NCBI GenBank assembly: GCA_003540955.1
Contig: DPMX01000079.1
Span: 801 to 8,966 of the forward strand
From: Gammaproteobacteria bacterium
GTDB lineage: Bacteria; Pseudomonadota; Gammaproteobacteria; Ga0077536
DNA length: 8,166 bases
Direction of reading: 5' to 3'
Below the pieces are notes generated by a model that did no database searches, was not told where the DNA came from, and saw nothing but the letters and a program-made list of their open reading frames with translations. This document shows positions 1-6,155 of this stretch, one piece after another (position 1 is the stretch's first letter; each line of letters starts with the position of its first letter). Both the position numbers and the translations under genes were made by a program.

Positions 1-563
1 CCATTCCACCAGTAACTAGGACAGCTGGTTGAACAGCATGCGCACAGGATGCATTCGTAGAGCCCATCGAGTTTGAGTCTTTCGTCCTTAGATTGTAAGC
101 GTTCCTTGTCAGGCGGTGGCGATGTTTGCGTTTGCATCCAGGGTTGCACAGAGGCATATTGCGCATAAAAGTGACTTAGATCAGGCACAAGGTCCTTACA
201 CACCTCCATATGTGGTAGCGGGTAGACTGCGATATCGCCGCGGATGGATTCGCTAGCTATCGTACACGCTAAAGTGTTTGTACCGTCGATATTCATAGCA
301 CATGAACCGCAGATCCCTTCACGACATGAACGCCGAAAGGTTAAGGTGGGATCGATTTCATTCTTGATATAAATGATCGCATCGAGCACCATCGGCCCGC
401 ACTGGTCTAGGTCGATATCGTAAGTGTCGGTTCGTGGGTTTTCGCCAGAATCTGGATCCCAGCGATAGATTAAAAAGCGCTTTTGGCGGTTTGCACCCTT
501 CGATGCGTCGAACGACTTGCCCTTAATAACTTTGGAGTCTTTTGATAAAAGAAATTGTGCCAT
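1..563 (-). CDS. sdhB: Succinate dehydrogenase iron-sulfur subunit SdhB (partial, C-terminus beyond the left edge)
   Basis: Electron-transfer subunit of complex II, carrying electrons from the SdhA flavin to the quinone site in SdhC/SdhD on the cytoplasmic face of the membrane. I translated 187 complete codons by hand. The plant-type ferredoxin domain has the [2Fe-2S] ligands C80, C85, C88 (in CREGICGSC) and C100. The C-terminal domain begins with C171, C174, C177 and C181 in CILCACCSTSCP, a [4Fe-4S] motif that also supplies the first [3Fe-4S] ligand. The remaining ligands and roughly the last quarter lie outside the window. The ATG at 563 follows AGAGGA (572-577) by 8 nt. The gene starts 26 bp after the sdhA stop and is last of the visible sdhCDAB operon. 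The sequence style (SCREGICGSCAMNIDGTNT) is the mitochondrial/alphaproteobacterial type, not the E. coli type. Identity is secure. Confidence 0.97.
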   Translation of the reverse strand, partial: MAQFLLSKDSKVIKGKSFDASKGANRQKRFLIYRWDPDSGENPRTDTYDIDLDQCGPMVLDAIIYIKNEIDPTLTFRRSCREGICGSCAMNIDGTNTLACTIASESIRGDIAVYPLPHMEVCKDLVPDLSHFYAQYASVQPWMQTQTSPPPDKERLQSKDERLKLDGLYECILCACCSTSCPSYWWN

Positions 564-571
564 GTATCGTG

Positions 572-577
572 TCCTCT
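572..577 (-). promoter_or_regulatory. Ribosome binding site of sdhB
   Basis: AGAGGA on the minus strand, 8 nt before the ATG at 563. It lies in the 26-bp sdhA-sdhB gap and fixes the sdhB start. Confidence 0.7.
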
Positions 578-589
578 TCTCGATACTGA

Positions 590-2380
590 TCAATAAACAC
601 GTTTTTTTAACGGTACGACATCAACTTCGTCCGTTAATGTATACATATGAACCGGTCGATATTCGAAAGTTACATTTCCTTTTTCGTCTACTGAACTTAG
701 AGTGTGCTTTAACCAGGCAGTGTCGTCGCGATCAGGAAAGTCCTCTCGAGCGTGGGCGCCGCGACTTTCCTTTCGGTTTGTTGCGGAGCATATGCTGACC
801 ATCGCGTTAGCGAGCAGGTTGTCGAGTTCCAGTGTTTCAACTAAGTCTGTATTCCAGATTAATGATCGGTCACTGACTTTAACGTTTTGAAATGCCTCCC
901 ACACATCTTTCAATTTTTCGACTCCTTCATCCAACACGTCGCCAGTGCGAAATACTGCCGCGTAATTCTGCATAATACGCTGCATATCAAGTCTGAGTTT
1001 TGCCGTGGGTTCACTCCCGTTAGCATGGCGGATCCGATCGAAGCGGCTCAGAATTTTTTCCGTTGCTATACTTTTCAGCGGTGGGTGAGATGTTCCGGTA
1101 CTGATGTCTAATGCGGCTCGTTTCGCCGCCGCTCTTCCAAATACAACCAAATCGAGTAGCGAGTTTGATCCGAGTCGATTTGCACCATGTACGGACACGC
1201 ATGCAGCCTCACCGATCGCCATTAAACCTGGTACTTCACTGTCAGGATCTCCATCCTTTAACGTAACTACCTGTCCATGGTAATTTGTTGGCACACCACC
1301 CATATTGTAGTGGACAGTCGGCAGCACCGGGATGGGTTCCTTTGTAACGTCGACTCCGGCAAATATCATGGCAGACTCTGCGATACCAGGTAAACGTTCG
1401 TTGATCACTTCAGGGCCGAGGTGCTCCAGGTGCAAGTAGATATGATCGTTCTCGGGTCCGACTCCGCGGCCGTCACGAATCTCTAGGGTCATCGAACGCG
1501 ACACTACGTCGCGTGAGGCAAGATCTTTAGCATTCGGGGCATAGCGTTCCATGAATCTCTCGCCTTCCAGGTTAGTCAGGTAGCCGCCTTCGCCCCTCAC
1601 TCCCTCAGTGATGAGGCAACCCGCCCCGTAAATCCCGGTGGGGTGGAATTGGATAAATTCCATGTCCTGCAATGGAAGTCCGGCACGCAGTGCCATCGCA
1701 TTACCGTCTCCGGTACAAGTATGCGCAGAGGTACAAGAAAAGTATGTCCGGCCGTAACCGCCAGTCGCGATCACAACTTTATGGGCACGGAAGGCATGTA
1801 GCGAACCATCCTCTAGATTCCACGCGATGACGCCACGACAAACGCCCTCGTCATCCATGATTAGGTCGATGGCGAAATATTCGATCATGAATTCTGCGTT
1901 ATGCTTTAAGGATTGCTGATATAAAGTGTGTAATATCGCATGACCAGTGCGATCAGCTGCCGCGCAAGTTCTCTGCGCAGTTCCTTCCCCAAAATTTGTT
2001 GTCATCCCACCGAAAGGGCGCTGGTAAATTTTTCCTTCTTCGGTGCGCGAGAACGGTACGCCATAGTGTTCCAGCTCTATGACGGCTGGAATCGCTTCAC
2101 GGCACATGTACTCTATCGCGTCTTGATCTCCGAGCCAGTCCGAGCCTTTAACGGTGTCGTACATATGCCAACGCCAGTCGTCCGGTCCCATATTGCCCAG
2201 CGCTGCGCTCATTCCACCCTGCGCTGCGACAGTGTGGCTGCGAGTAGGAAAGACTTTTGTAATGCAGGCTGTTGCTAGGCCCTCAGCCGCCATACCAAAC
2301 GTCGCTCTTAACCCGGCACCCCCGGCGCCAATGACTACGACATCGTATTTATGTTCGACAAGCTGGTACGCGTCAGTCAT
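590..2380 (-). CDS. sdhA: Succinate dehydrogenase flavoprotein subunit SdhA
   Basis: Catalytic subunit of complex II, oxidising succinate to fumarate with covalently bound FAD. At 596 aa it is full length for the family. Visible features: Rossmann FAD motif GAGGAG at 18-23; SHTVAAQGG at 48-56, where H49 is the expected flavinylation histidine; HPTG at 246-249 (H246) and T258/E259 for dicarboxylate binding; R290 in ASRDVV as the catalytic arginine; H357 in TVHYNMGG; and R402 in GANRLGSNS. Residue roles are assigned by alignment from memory to E. coli SdhA (H242, T254, R286, H354, R399). The C-terminus is the family-like PLKKRVY. The ATG directly abuts the sdhD stop (TAA then ATG) with GAGG 8 nt upstream, so the start is well supported and expression is probably coupled to sdhD. 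No key residue is missing. Confidence 0.98.
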   Translation of the reverse strand: MTDAYQLVEHKYDVVVIGAGGAGLRATFGMAAEGLATACITKVFPTRSHTVAAQGGMSAALGNMGPDDWRWHMYDTVKGSDWLGDQDAIEYMCREAIPAVIELEHYGVPFSRTEEGKIYQRPFGGMTTNFGEGTAQRTCAAADRTGHAILHTLYQQSLKHNAEFMIEYFAIDLIMDDEGVCRGVIAWNLEDGSLHAFRAHKVVIATGGYGRTYFSCTSAHTCTGDGNAMALRAGLPLQDMEFIQFHPTGIYGAGCLITEGVRGEGGYLTNLEGERFMERYAPNAKDLASRDVVSRSMTLEIRDGRGVGPENDHIYLHLEHLGPEVINERLPGIAESAMIFAGVDVTKEPIPVLPTVHYNMGGVPTNYHGQVVTLKDGDPDSEVPGLMAIGEAACVSVHGANRLGSNSLLDLVVFGRAAAKRAALDISTGTSHPPLKSIATEKILSRFDRIRHANGSEPTAKLRLDMQRIMQNYAAVFRTGDVLDEGVEKLKDVWEAFQNVKVSDRSLIWNTDLVETLELDNLLANAMVSICSATNRKESRGAHAREDFPDRDDTAWLKHTLSSVDEKGNVTFEYRPVHMYTLTDEVDVVPLKKRVY

Positions 2381-2764
2381 TTATAGGGCCTCAAAGGATA
2401 TTTTTAGAACTGCCACGATGGCAACCAACCCGCACATAGCTATGACAAGGTTTAAACAAATTCTCGTTGCGAGTTTAAACCACTCAATATGGAGGTAATC
2501 TTCGATCACCTCCTGCAATCCAATTTTTACGTGGTAGAAAAGCGCGATGATGAGGGCTATAAGTAATACGGTAACATGCGGCGTTTTGATCCAATCGACA
2601 GTCTCGGTATGGCTTGCATCCACAATGCATAGTATATCTGCGACGAACCACACTGATAGGGGCACCAGAGCGATTGCAGTGACTCTTTGGTACCAAAAAG
2701 TACGCGTTCCATTCTTTGCGGAGCCGAGACCGCGGACGCGTGCAAGATCGGATTGAAGACTCAT
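2381..2764 (-). CDS. sdhD: Succinate dehydrogenase membrane anchor subunit SdhD
   Basis: Second membrane anchor of complex II; with SdhC it holds heme b and the ubiquinone site. At 127 aa it is typical in length. A basic N-terminus (to about residue 25, with GSAKNGTRTFWYQRVTA) is followed by three hydrophobic segments at roughly 27-48, 62-84 and 101-123. H78 in FYHVKIG is the expected axial heme ligand. D89-Y90 in EDYLH match the Asp-Tyr pair that E. coli SdhD uses at the quinone site. The start ATG overlaps the sdhC stop by 4 nt (ATGA), and the stop directly precedes the sdhA ATG, so the three genes are tightly coupled. The family diverges fast, but motif plus position make the call firm. 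Confidence 0.95.
   Translation of the reverse strand: MSLQSDLARVRGLGSAKNGTRTFWYQRVTAIALVPLSVWFVADILCIVDASHTETVDWIKTPHVTVLLIALIIALFYHVKIGLQEVIEDYLHIEWFKLATRICLNLVIAMCGLVAIVAVLKISFEAL
2389..2392 (-). promoter_or_regulatory. Ribosome binding site of sdhA
   Basis: GAGG on the minus strand, 8 nt before the sdhA ATG. It lies within the last codons of sdhD and supports the start that directly follows the sdhD TAA. Confidence 0.55.
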
Positions 2765-3150
2765 TGAATGCTTCCTTGCGAGAGCACATAACTCCAGGTC
2801 AGCGCGGTCATCACGACGGACGCAATGATGACCGTGTAACCTGACGCGTAGATCGTTTTCAGTTCAAAACCTAGGCCAACATCCCAGAACAGATGTCGGA
2901 TACCGTTACACAAGTGGAAGTAGAATGAGAATGACCAGGTTATGAGTAGGAATTGTCCAGGCAACGATCCTAGCCATGCGCGCGCCGTCGCGTGGGCGTT
3001 CTCTCCCGCGGCAATAGAAATTAACCAATACGTGATGGCCAGTATACCGACGCTGAGGAATATCCCAGTTGCGCGATGTGTAATAGACAGTATAGAAGTT
3101 AGTTGCGGACGGTAGATTTGCAGGTGCGGTGAAAGTGGTCGACTGCTCAT
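2761..3150 (-). CDS. sdhC: Succinate dehydrogenase cytochrome b556 subunit SdhC
   Basis: First membrane anchor of complex II. At 129 aa it is normal length. The N-terminal signature SPHLQIYRPQLTSILSITHR occupies residues 7-26; within it S22 and R26 correspond to the quinone-contacting Ser27 and Arg31 of E. coli SdhC. Three hydrophobic segments lie at about 28-48, 64-85 and 103-124. H79 in FHLCNGIRH is the expected heme ligand, aligned to E. coli H84. The family-typical RHLFWDVG follows. The ATG at 3150 gives the canonical short N-terminus; the upstream Shine-Dalgarno is weak (CGAG region). It is the first gene of the four-gene sdh set, 101 bp after the small SDHAF4-like gene on the same strand. 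Confidence 0.96.
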   Translation of the reverse strand: MSSRPLSPHLQIYRPQLTSILSITHRATGIFLSVGILAITYWLISIAAGENAHATARAWLGSLPGQFLLITWSFSFYFHLCNGIRHLFWDVGLGFELKTIYASGYTVIIASVVMTALTWSYVLSQGSIQ

Positions 3151-3169
3151 ATGTGTATGCTCGTTTCAG

Positions 3170-3182
3170 GCGGCACTGCCGC
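3170..3182 (-). other. Perfect GC hairpin in the sdhC leader
   Basis: GCGGC, a 3-base loop, then GCCGC, giving a five-pair all-GC stem 19 nt upstream of the sdhC start codon. No U-tract follows, so it is not a normal intrinsic terminator. It could separate or stabilise the sdhCDAB message relative to the upstream SDHAF4-like gene, or affect ribosome access. The structure is read directly from sequence; any role is inference. Confidence 0.4.
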
Positions 3183-3251
3183 AATTTTGCGTTAGCGCCC
3201 TACGTATTTAGCTTGATTTAGACCTGCGTCCGACCTCAAGCCTTGTAATCT

Positions 3252-3386
3252 CTAAAAATCAATGCAGCGCCCTTTGCGCTCCCAATCACCGAATCGGGTC
3301 GGATCCGGCCCTGTCGGGCCTCCGATTTCTTTCTCTCTGCGCTTCGGTGCGACGACATTCCCGGTGGAATCGTCTGTTTCGCGCAT
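3252..3386 (-). CDS. Succinate dehydrogenase assembly factor 4 (SDHAF4/DUF1674 family), 44 aa
   Basis: Small protein translated by hand. It begins METDD-like with a polar stretch (MRETDDSTGN), has a basic segment (PKRREK, 14-19), and ends in the conserved DUF1674/SDHAF4 block: EIGG at 20-23, GPDPTR at 26-31, FGDWERKGR at 32-40 and terminal CIDF. In mitochondria SDHAF4 (yeast Sdh8) binds flavinylated SdhA, limits its autoxidation and promotes joining to SdhB; the same role here is inferred. The gene lies 101 bp upstream of sdhC on the same strand, which supports the call strongly. No Shine-Dalgarno precedes the ATG at 3386. An in-frame GTG at 3419 would give 55 aa, nearer the usual bacterial length; a stop (TAA) lies just above it. 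GC content is visibly higher than the flanks, consistent with coding sequence. Confidence 0.9.
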   Translation of the reverse strand: MRETDDSTGNVVAPKRREKEIGGPTGPDPTRFGDWERKGRCIDF

Positions 3387-3747
3387 TGTATCAGTGGAAT
3401 TCGGTATTCGCTTGGGCACGGTCGTTATTTAAGGTCTACAGTCAATAAGTTTTGCTTAATATAGCGTTATCAAAGATTGGGTTCGAGTGAGTGGGTAGCT
3501 TAACAGATGGCGGTGTCCACTTCTTCGACTTATATGCAGTTTGTCTTTTCCAGTACAGGGTGATGATTTACTTGCGCAACATTTCTCCGCGCGTTGGCCC
3601 ACGAGCTTTAAGCAGGGTAGCGATACCATTCTGACGGAGCACATCGTGTCTAAATACCATAACATAGATACGGATGTCTTCCGATGTCTGTTTGCGTTTT
3701 CAACATTGCTGCCATTCGCGAAAATGGTAGGTCAGTAAGTGTGGTCG
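3387..3747. other. 361-bp gap between the NDUFAF6-like gene and the SDHAF4-like gene
   Basis: AT-rich near 3420-3480 and more mixed elsewhere. No recognisable full gene is present. I see a weak promoter candidate for the sdh group (3458-3486) and a short protein-like minus-strand reading frame ending at 3568 that would need a +1 shift to reach a good start codon (see findings). No clear intrinsic terminator follows the NDUFAF6-like gene. The first part, up to 3419, may belong to the SDHAF4-like gene if its GTG start is used. Confidence 0.5.
3458..3486 (-). promoter_or_regulatory. Candidate sigma-70 promoter for SDHAF4-sdhCDAB
   Basis: On the minus strand TATATT (3458-3463) matches five of six -10 consensus bases. 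TCGAAC (3481-3486) is a poor -35 match, separated by 17 bp. It sits in the AT-rich part of the gap, 71 bp before the ATG at 3386, in a sensible place to drive the assembly factor and sdhCDAB. The -35 is weak, so an activator or another promoter remains possible. Confidence 0.3.
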
Positions 3748-4578
3748 TTAACGATGAAAATGTCGAATTCGCCAGGCTAACCATAACTTTCGCAAGGAAG
3801 TTAGTTCGACTCTTTGCTGCCAAACTAGATCGGCATCTTTTTGCAACTCAATCAAAGTGTATTGAACAATTGTGGCAAGGGTCAATAGAGGTTGTTGGGT
3901 ACGACGAATTTTTGTTGGAGTGCAGCTGACGATTTTGGAGATGCCATTAATCACAAAGTTGCACTCGGAAGCTATTAGTTTCCCGAGTTCAACCTGGGCG
4001 TTTCCAGTGCGAACATTCTCCCAGCTGCAACCAGCGGCCCTTAGGCTTTCCGATGGGAGCCGCCGGAGGCCGTGTACAGCGAGTGGTTTTAAATTCAACA
4101 ACGAGTAGCCGATCTCAATCCAACGACCGAGGCATCGATGCTTTGCAGATTTTGCGTTGTCGTTATGTTCTAGAATCGCCCGTTGCAATTTATATAATGG
4201 CCCGAAAGTGCTATCAAACCATTTTAATTGCTGCTCGCGATTTATCATATCGTGCCCCTCTATTTCTTCAGAAAGTCCTCGGATTAAAGAGTGAAGCGCC
4301 TCGTTAATCTGGCTGTCGACCCCATATTTCTCGACGTAGGTCTGAGTTAGCCGATGACGAGGAACGCAGTTGGCTGCGCGCTCGGCTTCAAGGCGCCACC
4401 ATTCGAGTTTAGCGCGAGCGATCGCGAGATCGGAGACTGAAACTGCGATCGCGCACAGCTCGCTTTTCAAGGCATTTATCACCGCAAGTTGATCACGTTG
4501 AGCTTTTGTCACACCATAAAGTAGCGAGTAGTAAAGATCGCTGCCTGGAAGTGGTAAAAAAGACTCGACTTTAACCAT
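3748..4578 (-). CDS. Squalene/phytoene synthase-fold protein, NDUFAF6-like
   Basis: A 276-aa soluble, mostly helical protein. The N-terminal block has the family pattern: SDLYYSLLY at 13-21 and KLEWWRLEAER at 57-67, as in the R-L-x-W-W-R region of bacterial squalene/phytoene synthase relatives. A second block at 151-184 (GRWIEIGYSLLNL, then LRRLPSESLRAAG) matches the helix where true synthases carry LxNxLRDxxED and GRxxLP. Both aspartate-rich DxxxD prenyl-diphosphate motifs of active synthases are missing, so prenyl transfer is unlikely. This matches the non-catalytic branch including mitochondrial NDUFAF6, a complex I assembly factor. The gene begins 10 bp after mupP and ends the ubiG-mupP run. 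The start has no good Shine-Dalgarno, so translation may be coupled. Family membership is fairly sure; an assembly role is inference. Confidence 0.75.
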   Translation of the reverse strand: MVKVESFLPLPGSDLYYSLLYGVTKAQRDQLAVINALKSELCAIAVSVSDLAIARAKLEWWRLEAERAANCVPRHRLTQTYVEKYGVDSQINEALHSLIRGLSEEIEGHDMINREQQLKWFDSTFGPLYKLQRAILEHNDNAKSAKHRCLGRWIEIGYSLLNLKPLAVHGLRRLPSESLRAAGCSWENVRTGNAQVELGKLIASECNFVINGISKIVSCTPTKIRRTQQPLLTLATIVQYTLIELQKDADLVWQQRVELTSLRKLWLAWRIRHFHR

Positions 4579-4588
4579 ACAGAATGGA

Positions 4589-5254
4589 TTAGGTCGGAAA
4601 CAGCCATTCGTTGAGCTCCGTTGGGGTCCTTACCATATTGTCAGCGCCCCAGGTAGCAGGCGTATCGTCAGCGCTGAGATAACCGTACAACGCAGCAACA
4701 GTAAGCATTCCCGCGGCATTCCCAGCAGCAATGTCTCGTTCCGCGTCGCCAACGTAGACGCATTCACCAGGTAGCGTGTTTAAGCGTTCGGCCGCTAACA
4801 ATAGTTGTGCTGGGTGTGGCTTTTTCTCCGGTACGGTATCGCCACTAATAACGACCGCGGCCCGGTTAGATAATTCGAGTTGCTGTAACAGTGGAGTTGT
4901 GAGGCAACTTGGTTTATTCGTTACAATTCCCCACGGGATCGAGCGGCTCTCCAACTCCCCAAGTATCTCGGCTATGCCGTCGAAGAGCTGTGTTTCGCGT
5001 GCAATGTTATCGCTGTATATTTGCAACAGGCCGAGTCGAAATCGTTCAAATTCATCGCTACCCTCAACGGCACCGCAGCCTATCCTGCTCAATGCAAAAC
5101 TACCATGTGATACATGAGGTCTAATAAGTTGAAAATCGAGCGCTTCGTTGCCGATTTGGATCCGCATTTGGTTTAGTGCCCAAGCCATATCGGGTGCGGT
5201 ATCGAGCAATGTTCCATCTAAGTCAAACAGTACCGTCGAGAACGTTCGTTGCAT
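4589..5254 (-). CDS. mupP: HAD phosphatase, N-acetylmuramic acid 6-phosphate phosphatase MupP (phosphoglycolate phosphatase-like)
   Basis: A 221-aa cytoplasmic HAD hydrolase. Motif I is FDLDGT, with nucleophile D11 and acid/base D13; motif II is T112 in VTNK; motif III is a lysine in EKKPHP (143-148); motif IV is GDAERD at 169-174. A helical cap lies between motifs I and II. Such proteins are often labelled phosphoglycolate phosphatase (Gph). Here the position directly after ubiG and the C-terminus, YGYLSADDTPATWGAD at 190-205, fit Pseudomonas MupP. MupP dephosphorylates MurNAc-6-phosphate in peptidoglycan recycling and feeds the AmgK/MurU route. The ATG lies 9 bp after the ubiG stop without a clear Shine-Dalgarno, suggesting coupling. 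The HAD call is certain; substrate choice between MurNAc-6-P and phosphoglycolate is inference. No amgK/murU is visible in the window. Confidence 0.85.
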   Translation of the reverse strand: MQRTFSTVLFDLDGTLLDTAPDMAWALNQMRIQIGNEALDFQLIRPHVSHGSFALSRIGCGAVEGSDEFERFRLGLLQIYSDNIARETQLFDGIAEILGELESRSIPWGIVTNKPSCLTTPLLQQLELSNRAAVVISGDTVPEKKPHPAQLLLAAERLNTLPGECVYVGDAERDIAAGNAAGMLTVAALYGYLSADDTPATWGADNMVRTPTELNEWLFPT

Positions 5255-5263
5255 TGTGAAGGT

Positions 5264-5965
5264 TTAGTTTTTTACCTTTAAATGAGTGATGAAATTAACG
5301 CTGATATCTTTACACATAGCTGCATGACGAGTGAGTGGGTTATACTGTATTCCGCGATACAAGAGTGTTTCCAGTCCCGCTTGTCGCCCCCATCTTGCAA
5401 GTTCTGATGGTTTAATGAAACTAGCGTAATCGTGGGTTCCACGCGGAAGCAGTCTCAGTAGGTACTCCGCCCCGAACACAGCCATCGCATAAGCCTTTAG
5501 GGTGCGGTTTATTGTCGAAAAAAAGATACTTCCTGAAGTGCTGAGCCGCCGTGCACACTGTTCGACCATTAGTTCTGGATCAGGTACGTGCTCGAGTAAT
5601 TCCATGCACGTAATGATGTCAAATTGTTCCTTAGTGCCCTCAGTTACCAAGTCTTCGACAGTCACGCATTCATAACGTATGTCGAGGTCCGAATCGGCAG
5701 CATGAAGGCGTGCGACTTCGATCAGATCTCTATTCGCGTCAATTCCTACGACCTTGGCGCCACCTGCCGCTAAGTATTCGCTCAAGATCCCGCCGCCACA
5801 ACCGACATCCAGGATGCGAGCGCCTGCGATCTCGGCGCGTTCGGCGATGAAAGTGCCTCGACAGGGATTGAGATCATGGAGAGGTTTACAGTCGCCGTCG
5901 AGATCCCACCAGGTTTCGGCTAGCAGCGCGAATTTTTTGAGTTCATTGTGGTTAACGTTTTGCAT
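5264..5965 (-). CDS. ubiG: Ubiquinone biosynthesis O-methyltransferase UbiG
   Basis: SAM-dependent methyltransferase performing both O-methylations of ubiquinone synthesis (on the 2-polyprenyl-6-hydroxyphenol and 3-demethylubiquinol intermediates). At 233 aa it is typical. The N-terminal FALLAETWWDLDGDCKPLH (residues 12-30) is the UbiG entry motif. SAM motif I is ILDVGCGGG at 51-59, with D76 in GIDAN as the acidic residue contacting the SAM ribose. The post-motif MELLEHVPDP at 121-130 and the C-terminal LLPRGTHDYASFIKPSEL at 172-189 are UbiG hallmarks. It is the first gene of a run with mupP and the NDUFAF6-like gene. Its product, ubiquinone, is the electron acceptor of the complex II encoded nearby. 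The Shine-Dalgarno is weak; the start is chosen by family alignment. Confidence 0.95.
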   Translation of the reverse strand: MQNVNHNELKKFALLAETWWDLDGDCKPLHDLNPCRGTFIAERAEIAGARILDVGCGGGILSEYLAAGGAKVVGIDANRDLIEVARLHAADSDLDIRYECVTVEDLVTEGTKEQFDIITCMELLEHVPDPELMVEQCARRLSTSGSIFFSTINRTLKAYAMAVFGAEYLLRLLPRGTHDYASFIKPSELARWGRQAGLETLLYRGIQYNPLTRHAAMCKDISVNFITHLKVKN

Positions 5966-6155
5966 GGATATAACTCAACCTACCCTGATCTATCGAAAAA
6001 AGGCAAAAGGATAAGTGTCCCCACTGTGGTTCGTTTTATGTTCACAAAGCAGCGCGTTTTTTTGCTTGTATGCTCGACAGGGATTGAGAATCTCAGGCAT
6101 CGCTACGATATTAAAGTGTTGCAACGTACTTTGTTGTAAATATATCTGCATTAAC
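5966..6155. other. Intergenic region upstream of ubiG
   Basis: This 190-bp gap presumably holds the ubiG promoter and the end of the cyclase-FHA transcript. I see AT-rich minus-strand stretches but no -35/-10 pair good enough to name and no convincing terminator hairpin with a U-tract. A short perfect palindrome, TGAGAATCTCA, lies at 6085-6095, about 120 bp upstream of the ubiG start. Confidence 0.4.

Noticed and set aside
1940..2498. Long open frames (112 and 114 codons) on the plus strand across sdhA/sdhD
   Set aside because: They are antisense to highly conserved genes, with low-complexity Ser/Cys/Arg-rich translations typical of shadow frames.
3266..3352. Three GC-rich hairpins (AGCGC/GCGCT, GGCCC/GGGCC, and a TTCG-loop stem) that resembled a structured RNA upstream of sdhC
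   Set aside because: The whole stretch lies inside the small SDHAF4-like coding sequence on the minus strand, which explains its higher GC and repeated Gly/Pro/Arg codons.
3541..3738. 65-codon plus-strand frame (starts MSFPVQGDDL) in the 361-bp gap
   Set aside because: No Shine-Dalgarno, no recognisable family, and its orientation is opposite to all neighbours; not supported as a gene.
4776..5117. 113-codon plus-strand frame opposite mupP
   Set aside because: It is antisense to the HAD phosphatase, and its translation has no recognisable domain.
6057..6063. Run of seven T on the plus strand, possible terminator tail
   Set aside because: No GC-rich hairpin precedes it on the plus strand, and no plus-strand gene lies upstream.
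6085..6095. Palindrome TGAGAATCTCA upstream of ubiG, reminiscent of a Fur-like half-site
   Set aside because: The halves overlap too closely for a standard 7-1-7 Fur box, and an 11-bp palindrome alone is weak evidence.
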